Positions 24,638 through 32,669 of a DNA stretch of 64,000 bases are shown piece after piece. Source of the stretch: Nocardioides sp. SR21 (GTDB lineage: Bacteria; Actinomycetota; Actinomycetes; Propionibacteriales; Nocardioidaceae); assembly GCF_022761125.1 (NCBI RefSeq), contig NZ_JAKWJR010000002.1, positions 434,001 to 498,000 of the forward strand, read 5' to 3'. How positions within the stretch are numbered: the stretch's first letter is position 1; every line of letters begins with the position of its first letter. Below the pieces are notes generated by a model. It had not been told where the DNA came from. It did no database searches and saw only the letters and a list, made by a program, of their open reading frames with translations. Position numbers and translations under genes: made by a program.

Positions 24638-24671
24638 GATGCCCCGCCCGGGGTGCGCCGGACGGGGCATC
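24638..24671 (-). terminator. Terminator-like hairpin after the YeeE/YedE gene
   Basis: GATGCCCCG (24638-24646) pairs perfectly with CGGGGCATC (24663-24671), loop 16 nt. It is 16 bp beyond the transporter stop and would end the minus-strand sulfur operon. No U-tract. Confidence 0.6.
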
Positions 24672-24687
24672 GCGTTCAGGGGCGGCT

Positions 24688-25929
24688 CTAGCAGACGGAG
24701 TCCGACGGTTTCGGGTTCCGCAGGCCGAGCAGCGGGCGGAAGGCGAGGCCGACGTACGTCCCGACGATCGCCATCACGCCCCACAGCCAGCCGTGCAGGC
24801 TGAAGGAGGCGATGCCGCCGAAGTAGGCGCCGATGTTGCAGCCGAACGCGATCCGCGCGCCGTAGCCCATCAGCAGGCCGCCGATCACCGCGCCGACGCC
24901 GAGCCGCAGCGGCACCTTGCGGTGCAGCACGAACGCGCCGGCCGCGGAGGACGCCACCAGGGCGCCGATGATGATGCCGAAGTCCATGACCGAGGTCTTC
25001 TCGGCGAGGATGCCGGCGTTGTACTTGGCGAGGTTGGCCGGGTCCTGCCAGAAGCCCCACGACAGCACGTCCACGCCGATCGCGTCGAGGATCTTCGAGC
25101 CCCACAGCGAGAACGCGAACGTGACGCCCCAGGCGCCGCCGGAGACGAAGAGCGTCGCGGCGTTGAGCCCGGCGAGCAGCAGCGCGCCGACCCACAGCGG
25201 CCACGAGCCGCGGACCGCGCGGTACGGGCCGTGGGCGACCGGCGCCGGCTCGATCTCCGGGACCGCGCGGTTGCGGGCCAGGAGGTACGTCGCCCCGACG
25301 ATCGCGGCCATCAGCACGAGCGACGCGATCCAGGCGCCGGCGTACCCGCCGAACCAGTCGGTCAGCGAGACCGGCGCGTGGCTGGGCTGCTCCATCCACC
25401 AGGGGAACTGGTAGGCGCCGAGCGTCGCGCCGCCGATGAAGCCGGCCAGCGTCAGCAGGATCGCGGTGTGGCCGCTGCCGATGGCGAACAGCGTGCCCGA
25501 GGCGCACGAGCCGCCGAGCTGCATCCCGACCCCGAACAGGAACGAGCCGACGAACAGCCCGAACCCGATCGGCGCCAGCGTCGGCATCGTCGGGACGTCG
25601 TCGAAGCCGATGCCGTTGGCCAGGATCGGCGCGAACAGGGTGCAGGCCACCGCGAGCATCAGCATGTGCGCGCGCAGCGCCTTGCCCTGGCGTACGGCGA
25701 CCAGCTGGCGCCACGCGGAGGTGAAGCCGAACCTGCTGTGGAACAGCACGAAGCCGAGCGCCAGGCCGATGCCGAACAGCAGCGCCGGCACCTGGCCGGA
25801 CTTCGTGAAGATGACGCCGCCGAGCACCAGCGCGGCGACGAGGCCGAGGACGACGACGCCGGCTTGCGGGGGTGGCTCGGTCGGCGCGACCGGGATCGGC
25901 CTGCGGGTGGAGCGTTCGGTGGTGGACAT
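24688..25929 (-). CDS. YeeE/YedE family (DUF395) sulfur-compound transporter
   Basis: 413 residues, about ten to eleven hydrophobic helices arranged as two half-repeats. Conserved Cys motifs sit in GVGMQLGGSCASGTLF (Cys142) and YGARIAFGCNIGAYFGG, as in the thiosulfate transporter TsuA, where membrane cysteines relay the substrate; a further Cys96 and a C-terminal Cys are present. It is last in an operon with an SBP56-like protein and an MBL-rhodanese protein, supporting uptake or export of thiosulfate, sulfite or a related species. A typical ggag SD precedes the ATG, 18 bp after the upstream stop. Substrate is inferred. Confidence 0.85.
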   Translation of the reverse strand: MSTTERSTRRPIPVAPTEPPPQAGVVVLGLVAALVLGGVIFTKSGQVPALLFGIGLALGFVLFHSRFGFTSAWRQLVAVRQGKALRAHMLMLAVACTLFAPILANGIGFDDVPTMPTLAPIGFGLFVGSFLFGVGMQLGGSCASGTLFAIGSGHTAILLTLAGFIGGATLGAYQFPWWMEQPSHAPVSLTDWFGGYAGAWIASLVLMAAIVGATYLLARNRAVPEIEPAPVAHGPYRAVRGSWPLWVGALLLAGLNAATLFVSGGAWGVTFAFSLWGSKILDAIGVDVLSWGFWQDPANLAKYNAGILAEKTSVMDFGIIIGALVASSAAGAFVLHRKVPLRLGVGAVIGGLLMGYGARIAFGCNIGAYFGGIASFSLHGWLWGVMAIVGTYVGLAFRPLLGLRNPKPSDSVC

Positions 25930-25947
25930 GAGGGGTCCTTTCGGAGG

Positions 25948-27132
25948 TCAGCGCGCGAGCGCGCCGACGGGCGTGACCGTGCCGCCGGGGAACCAGGCGA
26001 CAGCGGTCTCGTGGTGCCCGCTGCTCGCGGGCATGTAGGCCGCGCGGGACGCGGCGTAGAGAGTCAGCGGGTCGGGCTCGCCACCACGCGCGGCACGCCA
26101 CGCGAGGTACGCCGACCCGGTCGGTGCCTGGCCGGGGAAGTACTCCGCGAGCACCTGGCTGAACTCCTGCGCCGCGGTGTCGCGGATGTCGAAGTCCAGC
26201 GCCAGGACCGCCCCGGCCGTCGAGTCGACGACGCCCGGCGTGAGCAGCCACGGCGCCAGCCAGGTGCCGTCCGAGCGGATCGGCTGCTCCCGCAGGGGAC
26301 GCCCACTGACCGCGCCGAGATGACGGGCCGCCGTGCCCCAGCCGCTGACGACGACCAGGGCGTTGCGCACGCCCGGTGGGTCGTCTGGGGTCACGACGGC
26401 CACGCCGGCCTCGGTGGCCGCGCCGCGCACGAGATCGAGCGCGGCACGGCTGCGCGCGGAGTCGTCGTACTCGACGGCGACCTCCTCGACGCCACGCTCG
26501 ACGAGCGTGCCGACCATCGCGCGAAGGGCTGCGGCGTCCTGGGCATGCAGCCCGTCGGCCGGGCAGGACGCCGGTGGCGACCCGCCCGCGAGCACCGCTG
26601 CGCTCGCCGTGGTCAGGCACTCCGGCCCCTCGGCGCCGGTCCAGCTCGCGGTCTCGGGACGGTCGGTCCCGGTCTCGACCGCGAACGGCAGCCGGTGCTC
26701 CTTGCCGTGCGTCACCAGCACGGTGCCGGAGCCGGCGGGCAGGTCGACGACGGCCCAGAGCCCGTCCGTGCCGGGTCGCGGCACGGCTCGGACCAGGTCG
26801 TCCTCGTCGGTGCCGACGAGGACCGGGGGACCGGCACCGTGGGCATGGGTGCTGTCGACCCGGACCAGGTTCGGCCCGGGCCGCGCGGGCGCGACGGTGA
26901 CCGTGAACGTCACGTCGTCGTGCTGCAGCCGCTGCACGCTCGGCACGCCGGGGGTCCGCTCGCCGCCAAGGACCTGCTGACCCTCGGTGCGGGCGGACCA
27001 CTCGCGTTCCAGGGCGTTGCCGCTGGTGTGCTCGTCCGACCCGGCGGCGACGGCGTACGACGCCGCCCCCACGAGGAGGCCGCCGGCGATGACGGCGGCC
27101 CCCACGCGGATGGCGTTACTTGATGTCGGCAT
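25948..27132 (-). CDS. Uncharacterised exported protein with a CopC/YtkA-like Ig region and an alpha/beta C-terminal domain
   Basis: 394 residues. N-terminal signal or anchor (about 8-30: IRVGAAVIAGGLLVGAASYA). Residues 72-150 look like a copper-domain-type immunoglobulin fold: FTVTVAPARPGPNLVRV, where the PxGPN turn is typical of CopC/YtkA-like domains, with a HAH motif (96-98) and HGKEH (142-146) that could bind metal. Cys172 and Cys190 may form a disulfide. Residues 195 to 390 resemble an alpha/beta periplasmic-binding-protein lobe (VERGVEEVAVEYDD, VVVSGWGTAARHL, TPGVVDSTAGAVLALDFDIR). I do not recognise the whole protein. Its ATG overlaps the SBP56-like gene by 17 nt, so they are tightly coupled. 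Confidence 0.7.
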   Translation of the reverse strand: MPTSSNAIRVGAAVIAGGLLVGAASYAVAAGSDEHTSGNALEREWSARTEGQQVLGGERTPGVPSVQRLQHDDVTFTVTVAPARPGPNLVRVDSTHAHGAGPPVLVGTDEDDLVRAVPRPGTDGLWAVVDLPAGSGTVLVTHGKEHRLPFAVETGTDRPETASWTGAEGPECLTTASAAVLAGGSPPASCPADGLHAQDAAALRAMVGTLVERGVEEVAVEYDDSARSRAALDLVRGAATEAGVAVVTPDDPPGVRNALVVVSGWGTAARHLGAVSGRPLREQPIRSDGTWLAPWLLTPGVVDSTAGAVLALDFDIRDTAAQEFSQVLAEYFPGQAPTGSAYLAWRAARGGEPDPLTLYAASRAAYMPASSGHHETAVAWFPGGTVTPVGALAR

Positions 27133-29077
27133 CTGCCGTCACGAACAGCATCGAGTGCGGCTTCGCCGGTCCCCAGTCGCCGTGCGGCCAGGACTCCCGG
27201 TCGAAGTCGATGCACGACTCGCCGCTGGTCTCGTCGACGAACTCCTCGTCGAGTGCCAGCGTCGCGTCGTCGTTGATGTCGGCGAGGCAGACCCGGTGGT
27301 CGCCGTTGAGGCCGGTACGGGCCACGAAGTAGTTGGAGTACGCGATCCGGCGCACGTCCGAGGTCTCGTGGTAGTACCCGTCCTCGACGAGCTCGAGGTT
27401 GTCGAGCGTGCCCCAGTGCGGGCCACCGGGCGCGGGCAGGGTGTCGACGATCGCCGGGCAGTCGCTCTCCGCGCCGCCGGCCACGGTCTCCTCGATCGTG
27501 TCGATGTTGCAGGAGACGTCGGTGCCGGACGCCAGCAGGTCCTGGATGTCCAGCTTCAGGATGTACGACGGGCTCCCGGCGTCGGTGCCGCTGGGCGTGC
27601 GCCCGGCGACCGCGACGTACAGGTGCTTGTCGTCGAGGCTGGTCTGCGTCCAACCGGCGTTCGAGCCGCCGCCGTACGGGTTGCGCGACGGGTCGGCCGC
27701 CTTGTTCGAGGTGGTGAGGTCGAAGACCTCGCGCCACTCCGGCTCGTCGGCGGTGATGTCGGGCGAGTAGTAGATCGCACCGCCCTGCATGGTGCTGGCG
27801 AACGCGCCCTTGTGCTCGGGCAGGTTGGTGACCGTGGTCTCCATCGCCGCCCGCGGCTCCTCCTGGTGCGGCACCTTGCCGACGCGCGGGCCGTCCGGGA
27901 GGAACGACACCGCCTTCAGCTTCGGGTGGTCCAGGTCGGAGATGTCCCAGGTGCGCACCGTGGGCCGGCGCAGGTACGACGAGGGCGCCTGCACCGGGTT
28001 GAGGATGATGTTGCGCGGCTCGTTGTAGTCGCTGGTGATCAGCACGTCGAGGTCCTCGCGAGCCTGGATGCCGTGCGGGTTGGCGCACGTCGCGGCCGCG
28101 AGCTGCGGGATGTTGTCGCAGCGCTGCTCGTTCTCGGCCGTCTCCGGTGTCGCCGGTGCCTCGAACACGGTCTCGCCGTTCGCGTCGAGCCGGACCAGCT
28201 CGCCGGGGGAGCCGGCGAAGCCGTTGCCGATGCGCGTGGTGCCGTCGGAGTACGTGCACGGACCGGGTACGTCGGGTCCGCCCATGTAGGTGCCGAACGC
28301 TCCGCCGTCCTTGGTCACCCAGTACGCGTCGGGGACCGAGCCGCAGAGCGTGTCCGTCGGCAGGTTGACGTGCTTGAGCTTGAGCGCGGGCAGCTCGCTG
28401 GTGTCGATGACGTACGTGACGTCGGTGAAGAGCCCGCCGGCGAAGATGTTGTTGCCCTTGTGCCAGATGTACTGCATGTGGTGCGGCTCGTTCTCGACCA
28501 GCGGCCCGACGGTCGCGGTGTTCACGACCTTGCCGTACGTCGACGACCCCTTCGTGGCGTCGACCACCGCGAAGAAGTCCGGCCCGATCTGGTCGCCCTT
28601 GCCGAGCAGGTCGGGCGTGATCACGTCGGGCAGCGACGTGAGCTGCTTGCCGCTGCGGTCGAGGACGTTGTTGTCGCCGGCCCACACGACGAGGTACTCG
28701 CGGCGCAGCCCGTCGTCGGGCACGGTGCCACCGCTGTCACCTCCGCCGAGGATCGGGAGCTTCGGGATGACATCGCCGAGGCCGAGGTCCTGCAGGACCG
28801 TGGTCGGGACGAGGTCGGTGCGCAGGTTGTTGGTGAGCCAGTAGGACTCGCCGTCACCACCGAGCACCGTGTTCGTGAGGTCGTTGACGACCCCGCTGTT
28901 GAAGAAGCCCTGGAGGGCTGCGTTCAGCGCGGCGATCGCCGAGGCGGCGATGTCGACCGGCTGACCGGGATCCTCGGCCGGCTCGTCAGCAGACACTGAC
29001 GTGGCGCCGAGCATGACGACGAGCACGGCCGCGGTGACGGCTGCGAGCACGCGTCGGACTAGTGGTTGCTTGTGCAA
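27116..29077 (-). CDS. Exported SBP56-like protein (methanethiol-oxidase-like)
   Basis: 653 residues with a signal peptide (about 1-30: VRRVLAAVTAAVLVVMLGAT, then SVSA). The core aligns by eye with selenium-binding protein 56: EYLVVWAGDNNVLD and FFAVVDATKGSSTYGKVVNT, then ENEPHHMQYIWHKG (the conserved His-His), CANPHGIQAREDLDVLITSDY, RTWDISDLDHPKLKAVSFLP and SLDDKHLYVAVAG. SBP56 proteins form beta-propellers. Bacterial and human members oxidise methanethiol to formaldehyde, sulfide and hydrogen peroxide, and the bacterial enzyme is copper-dependent and periplasmic. The N-terminal 120 residues and several insertions are extra, and similarity is distant, so the activity is inferred. SD ggaggaaag. 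Second gene of the operon. Confidence 0.68.
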   Translation of the reverse strand: MHKQPLVRRVLAAVTAAVLVVMLGATSVSADEPAEDPGQPVDIAASAIAALNAALQGFFNSGVVNDLTNTVLGGDGESYWLTNNLRTDLVPTTVLQDLGLGDVIPKLPILGGGDSGGTVPDDGLRREYLVVWAGDNNVLDRSGKQLTSLPDVITPDLLGKGDQIGPDFFAVVDATKGSSTYGKVVNTATVGPLVENEPHHMQYIWHKGNNIFAGGLFTDVTYVIDTSELPALKLKHVNLPTDTLCGSVPDAYWVTKDGGAFGTYMGGPDVPGPCTYSDGTTRIGNGFAGSPGELVRLDANGETVFEAPATPETAENEQRCDNIPQLAAATCANPHGIQAREDLDVLITSDYNEPRNIILNPVQAPSSYLRRPTVRTWDISDLDHPKLKAVSFLPDGPRVGKVPHQEEPRAAMETTVTNLPEHKGAFASTMQGGAIYYSPDITADEPEWREVFDLTTSNKAADPSRNPYGGGSNAGWTQTSLDDKHLYVAVAGRTPSGTDAGSPSYILKLDIQDLLASGTDVSCNIDTIEETVAGGAESDCPAIVDTLPAPGGPHWGTLDNLELVEDGYYHETSDVRRIAYSNYFVARTGLNGDHRVCLADINDDATLALDEEFVDETSGESCIDFDRESWPHGDWGPAKPHSMLFVTADADIK

Positions 29078-29140
29078 GGTCTTTCCTCCGAGATAGAGGC
29101 CCCATGTGGCCTTCCCTTACAAGCGATCACTGCTGGTGGG

Positions 29141-30493
29141 TCAGGCGGCAACACCTCCCGTGGTGGTCGGGATCGCGAGCTCGGCGACCCGGTCCCATGC
29201 GTCGTCGACGTGCACGACGCTGCGTCCCAGCCGGTGGAGCACACTGGCTGCGACGCCGGCCCGGTAGCCCGAGCGGCAGTGGATCCAGAGCTCGCCCGCG
29301 GGCAGCTCGTGCCCGCGGACGTCGGCGTCCTGCACGGGCAGGTGCACCGCGCCGGGCAGGTGGCCGGCGTCGTACTCGTCGCGCTGGCGCACGTCGACCA
29401 CGACCGTGGGTCCGGCCTCGAGGAACTCCTCCCAGGTCGCGCGGCGGTACGTCGCCGGGAGCGGGGTCGACGGCGCCAGCACGTGGGTGCCGGGTCCGTC
29501 GATGCCGATCGCGGCCAGGTCGTGCAGGGCGGACTGGATGTCGTCGGGACGGTCGCACAGGAGCACCAGGTCGTCGTCCCACGGCACCAGCCAGCCGACG
29601 TACGTCGCGAACTGCTTGCCGTACTCCACGCTCACCGTGCCGGGCAGGTGGCCGGCCGCGAACGACGCGCGGTCGCGCAGGTCGACGACCCACGTCCCCG
29701 AGAGCACCGCGTCGGTCACCTCGTCGGCCGTGACCGGGCGTGCCGGCCGGGGGAGTGCCCGACCGGCGCCGGCCAGGTTGAGCGGGGCCATGTGGTCGTA
29801 GTACGACGGCACCGGTCCGTAGCCGGCGACGAGGTCGGCGACGAACTGGTCGACCGGGGTGGTCAGCACCGGGTTCGTGGTGAGCTGGGCGCCGATGGTG
29901 ACCGGACCCTCGGACGGCGCGGTGACGGTCCCGGAGCAGAAGCTGCCGAAGCCGTGGGTCGGGAGCAGCAGGGTCCCGGGGTCGAGGGCGCCGAGCAGCT
30001 GCGCGCTGGACCACTGCTGGCGCGCGAGCTCCTCGGTGAGCCGGTCGTCGACGAGGTCGGTGCGCCCGACCGTGTCGTGCAGGAGGCTGCCGCCGCTGAG
30101 CAGGGCGGCCGGGCCGGCGGGCTCGTCGTGCTGGCGGACCAGGAACGACTGGTGGTGGCGCGTGTGTCCGGGGGTGGCGAGCACCGCGACCCGCAGGCGG
30201 CCGACCGGGATGACGTCGCCGTCGCGCACGCCGACCCGCTCGAACGACACCGGCTCGTCGGCCGAGACCAGGTAGTCGGCGCCCATCCTGCGAGCCAGCC
30301 CGAGCGCGCCCGAGACGTAGTCGTTGTGGATGTGGGTGTCCGCGACGGCGGCGATCTCGACGCCGGCGGCGTCGGCGGCCGCCTCGACGAACCCCGTGTC
30401 CCGCGGCGGGTCGACCACCAGGGCCTGCTGGCCGTCGTGCACCAGGTGGCACCGGTTGCCGAGCTCGGGGATCTCGAGGGGGACGACCTGCAT
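29141..30493 (-). CDS. MBL-fold protein with two C-terminal rhodanese domains
   Basis: 450 residues. Residues 1-235 are a persulfide-dioxygenase-type metallo-beta-lactamase fold: DTHIHNDYVSG (53-62), TPGHTRHH (107-114), SGGSLLHDTVGRTDL (133-147), LLPTHG with His180. Residues 255-345 and 350-445 are rhodanese domains, the first with a non-standard loop after Cys313 (CDRPDD), the second with a canonical CRSGYR loop (Cys406). Persulfide dioxygenases oxidise glutathione or other persulfides to sulfite; rhodaneses move sulfane sulfur. The Asp metal ligand usually in the TGD motif is Gly here (SGG). First gene of the minus-strand sulfur operon; ATG after an aggag SD. Confidence 0.88.
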   Translation of the reverse strand: MQVVPLEIPELGNRCHLVHDGQQALVVDPPRDTGFVEAAADAAGVEIAAVADTHIHNDYVSGALGLARRMGADYLVSADEPVSFERVGVRDGDVIPVGRLRVAVLATPGHTRHHQSFLVRQHDEPAGPAALLSGGSLLHDTVGRTDLVDDRLTEELARQQWSSAQLLGALDPGTLLLPTHGFGSFCSGTVTAPSEGPVTIGAQLTTNPVLTTPVDQFVADLVAGYGPVPSYYDHMAPLNLAGAGRALPRPARPVTADEVTDAVLSGTWVVDLRDRASFAAGHLPGTVSVEYGKQFATYVGWLVPWDDDLVLLCDRPDDIQSALHDLAAIGIDGPGTHVLAPSTPLPATYRRATWEEFLEAGPTVVVDVRQRDEYDAGHLPGAVHLPVQDADVRGHELPAGELWIHCRSGYRAGVAASVLHRLGRSVVHVDDAWDRVAELAIPTTTGGVAA

Positions 30494-30569
30494 CTGCCGC
30501 TCCTGTTAGTTGTTAAAGTCGACCAAACTAGTACGGTTATATCACGATCGAGTCTCGCTGCAGGTCGGC
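30494..30569. promoter_or_regulatory. AT-rich divergent promoter region of the sulfur operon
   Basis: A locally AT-rich 75-bp stretch (30505-30545) in very GC-rich surroundings. On the minus strand TATAAC (near 30537-30542) is a candidate -10 for the MBL-rhodanese operon. ACTAGT at about 30528 is a small palindrome. Operators for sulfide-responsive ArsR-type regulators are commonly AT-rich like this, but no regulator gene is adjacent. Confidence 0.35.
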
Positions 30570-30575
30570 TAGGTT
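30570..30575 (+). promoter_or_regulatory. -10 element TAGGTT, leaderless start of the M1 peptidase
   Basis: TAGGTT ends 6 nt before the GTG at 30582; no SD. Confidence 0.65.
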
Positions 30576-30581
30576 GCTGGC

Positions 30582-32009
30582 GTGATCCGTCGCTCCCTGG
30601 CTCTCGCCGTCGCCACCGGCCTCATCGCGGCGCCGCTGGTGTCCTCCCAGCCGGCCTCCGGTCGAGCCGAGGATCCGCGCGGCGCCTCGGGGATCGGCGA
30701 CCCCTACTTCCCGCTCGACGGGAACGGCGGCATCGACGTGCAGTCGTACGACGTCCACGACCGCTACCAGTTCGGCGAGCGCCGCCTCTCGGGCTGGACC
30801 CGGATCATGCTGCGGCCCACCGCGGACCTGGCCGGGTTCAACCTCGACCTGCTGCTGCCCGTGCAGTCGGTGCGGATCGACGGCGACGAGGTCGACTTCG
30901 AGCACAGCGGACACGAGCTGGAGATCAGCGCCCCCGTCGCCGAGGGCGAGCTCGTCAACGTCGTCGTGAAGTACGCCGGCTTCCCCGGCCGCTACTCGTA
31001 CGCCGGCGAGAGCAACTGGCTGGCGAACCGCCACGAGGTCGTCGCGATGAACCAGCCGCACATGGCGCCGTGGTGGTTCCCGGCCAATGACCACCCGCTC
31101 GACCGGGCGGCCATCAAGATCGCGATCACCGCCCCCAAGGGCAAGCAGGTCATCGCCAACGGCAACCGGGTCGCGCGCACGGTGCACGGCAGGCTGGCCA
31201 CCACGACCTGGCTCCCGGACGAGCCGATGGTGCCGTACCTCGCGTTCTTCGCGGCGGGCGAGTTCGCCGTCGCCAAGGGCGCCGACCACGGCCACCCGTG
31301 GGTCGTCGCCGTCTCCAAGCGGCTGTCGCCGGACCTGCGCGAGCACGGGATGTCGCTGCTGAAGAAGTCCGCGAAGTACACCGCCTGGATCGAGGACGTC
31401 CTCGGCGCGGACTACCCGTTCTCCACCACCGGCGGCGTCGCGACCAGCCTCGAGCCCGGGTTCGCGCTGGAGAACCAGACGCGGCCGACGTACTCACCCG
31501 GCAGCCTGAACACCTCGACGGTGATCCACGAGCTCGCGCACCAGTGGTTCGGCGACTCCGTCGCCGTCGAGGGCTGGAAGGACATCTGGCTCAACGAGGG
31601 CTTCGCGACGTTCTTCGAGATCTACTACGCCGAGGAGGCCGGCAACCTCACCGGCGACCAGTGGCTGCGCGACCAGTACGACGGGCTCCCGGCCAACAGC
31701 GACTTCTGGGACCACGAGGTCGCGGACCCCTGCCCGACGTACGAGAACTGCGTGAGCAGCATCTTCGCGTGGTGGGTCTACAACCGCGGCGGCATGGCCC
31801 TGCAGGCGCTGCGCAACGTGATCGGCGACGACGACTTCTTCGAGGTCCTGCGCACCTGGGTGACCGACCGCGAGGGTGGCAACGGCACGACGTCGCAGTT
31901 CGAGGCGCTGGCCGAGGAGGTCAGCGGACAGGACCTCGACGCGTTCTTCGACGCGTGGCTGCACGACATGCAGAAGCCGGCGGACACCGTCGCGAACGGC
32001 CTCGGCTGA
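30582..32009 (+). CDS. Secreted M1 family metallopeptidase
   Basis: 475 residues with a signal peptide (about 1-27: IRRSLALAVATGLIAAPLVS). N-terminal beta-saddle domain, then a thermolysin-like domain with the substrate motif FALENQTR (in place of GAMEN), zinc motif HELAHQWFGDSV at about residue 314 and the third ligand in LNEGFATFFE. It lacks the long C-terminal helical domain of aminopeptidase N, as do other short secreted M1 enzymes. Likely an extracellular aminopeptidase. Start defined by a leaderless -10. Confidence 0.9.
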   Translation: MIRRSLALAVATGLIAAPLVSSQPASGRAEDPRGASGIGDPYFPLDGNGGIDVQSYDVHDRYQFGERRLSGWTRIMLRPTADLAGFNLDLLLPVQSVRIDGDEVDFEHSGHELEISAPVAEGELVNVVVKYAGFPGRYSYAGESNWLANRHEVVAMNQPHMAPWWFPANDHPLDRAAIKIAITAPKGKQVIANGNRVARTVHGRLATTTWLPDEPMVPYLAFFAAGEFAVAKGADHGHPWVVAVSKRLSPDLREHGMSLLKKSAKYTAWIEDVLGADYPFSTTGGVATSLEPGFALENQTRPTYSPGSLNTSTVIHELAHQWFGDSVAVEGWKDIWLNEGFATFFEIYYAEEAGNLTGDQWLRDQYDGLPANSDFWDHEVADPCPTYENCVSSIFAWWVYNRGGMALQALRNVIGDDDFFEVLRTWVTDREGGNGTTSQFEALAEEVSGQDLDAFFDAWLHDMQKPADTVANGLG

Positions 32010-32106
32010 GCGAGCTCGGACCGTTTTGAGCCGGGCCGGCCGGGGAAGGTTCCGGCCACGGCCGAACCCCTGTTGGGCCGATCCACCTGGTGCGACGGAG
32101 GCTCTG

Positions 32107-32667
32107 ATGCGGCGTGGGATTGCGGTTCTGTTGGTCCTGTCGTCCATGACGGTGGTCACGGCCACCTCGGTCGAGCAGGCCGTCGCCGACGGCCCCGACC
32201 TCTGTGTGTACGGGGAGAAGTACAAGAAGAAGGCGACGACGAAGTTCGAACCCGGGCCCGCGGCGTTCACCCTGGCCATCGACAACCGCGGCAATCCTCA
32301 GGCCCAGATCGAGACGTGGAACGTAAGCCAGACGCGGACCGTCACGCACGGCCGGAAGAAGACCGGGAGTGTCGCCAGCTCGGTCTCGGCAGGGCTGAAG
32401 GGGATCGCCGAGGCCAAGGTCGACGCCACGTTCAGCCGGGAGCGGAGCACGGAGCGCTCGGTCAGCGTGACCGTCACGACGAGCTCGCAGCGGACCTTCC
32501 CCGCCGACACGTTCAGCAGCTGGACGAGGGGCATCTACACCGTCACGGCGAAGGCGGTCCACCTGTGCTGGAAGCCGAGCCACCAGAAGTGGGTGACGGT
32601 CGGCACCGACGTGCAGAAGTGGCCGGTGATGAACGCCTGGAAGTTCAAGGTCATTCGGCGAGGCTGA
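32107..32667 (+). CDS. Secreted beta-rich protein of unknown function
   Basis: 186 residues from the ATG at 32107. Signal peptide about 1-27 (RRGIAVLLVLSSMTVVTATS). The mature protein alternates polar and hydrophobic residues, with long Ser/Thr runs (SVASSVSAGLKGIAEAKVDA, then STERSVSVTVTTSSQRTFPA). That pattern recalls the stem-forming region of ETX/MTX2-aerolysin pore-forming proteins, but length and motifs are insufficient to assign it. Two Cys (one near the N-terminus, one in AVHLCWKP) could form a disulfide. Convergent with the oxidoreductase gene, 2 bp apart. Confidence 0.7.
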   Translation: MRRGIAVLLVLSSMTVVTATSVEQAVADGPDLCVYGEKYKKKATTKFEPGPAAFTLAIDNRGNPQAQIETWNVSQTRTVTHGRKKTGSVASSVSAGLKGIAEAKVDATFSRERSTERSVSVTVTTSSQRTFPADTFSSWTRGIYTVTAKAVHLCWKPSHQKWVTVGTDVQKWPVMNAWKFKVIRRG

Positions 32668-32669
32668 CC

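Noticed and set aside
24557-27001. Long open frame on the minus strand over the sulfur genes
   Set aside because: Arg/Pro-rich mirror translation of the transporter and the 394-residue protein; no domain.
29120-29128. Further copy of the CAAGCGAT operator near the SBP56-like gene
   Set aside because: Only the 8-9 nt core matches; the YYCGT extension is absent and the context is sulfur metabolism. Kept as a caution on motif specificity.
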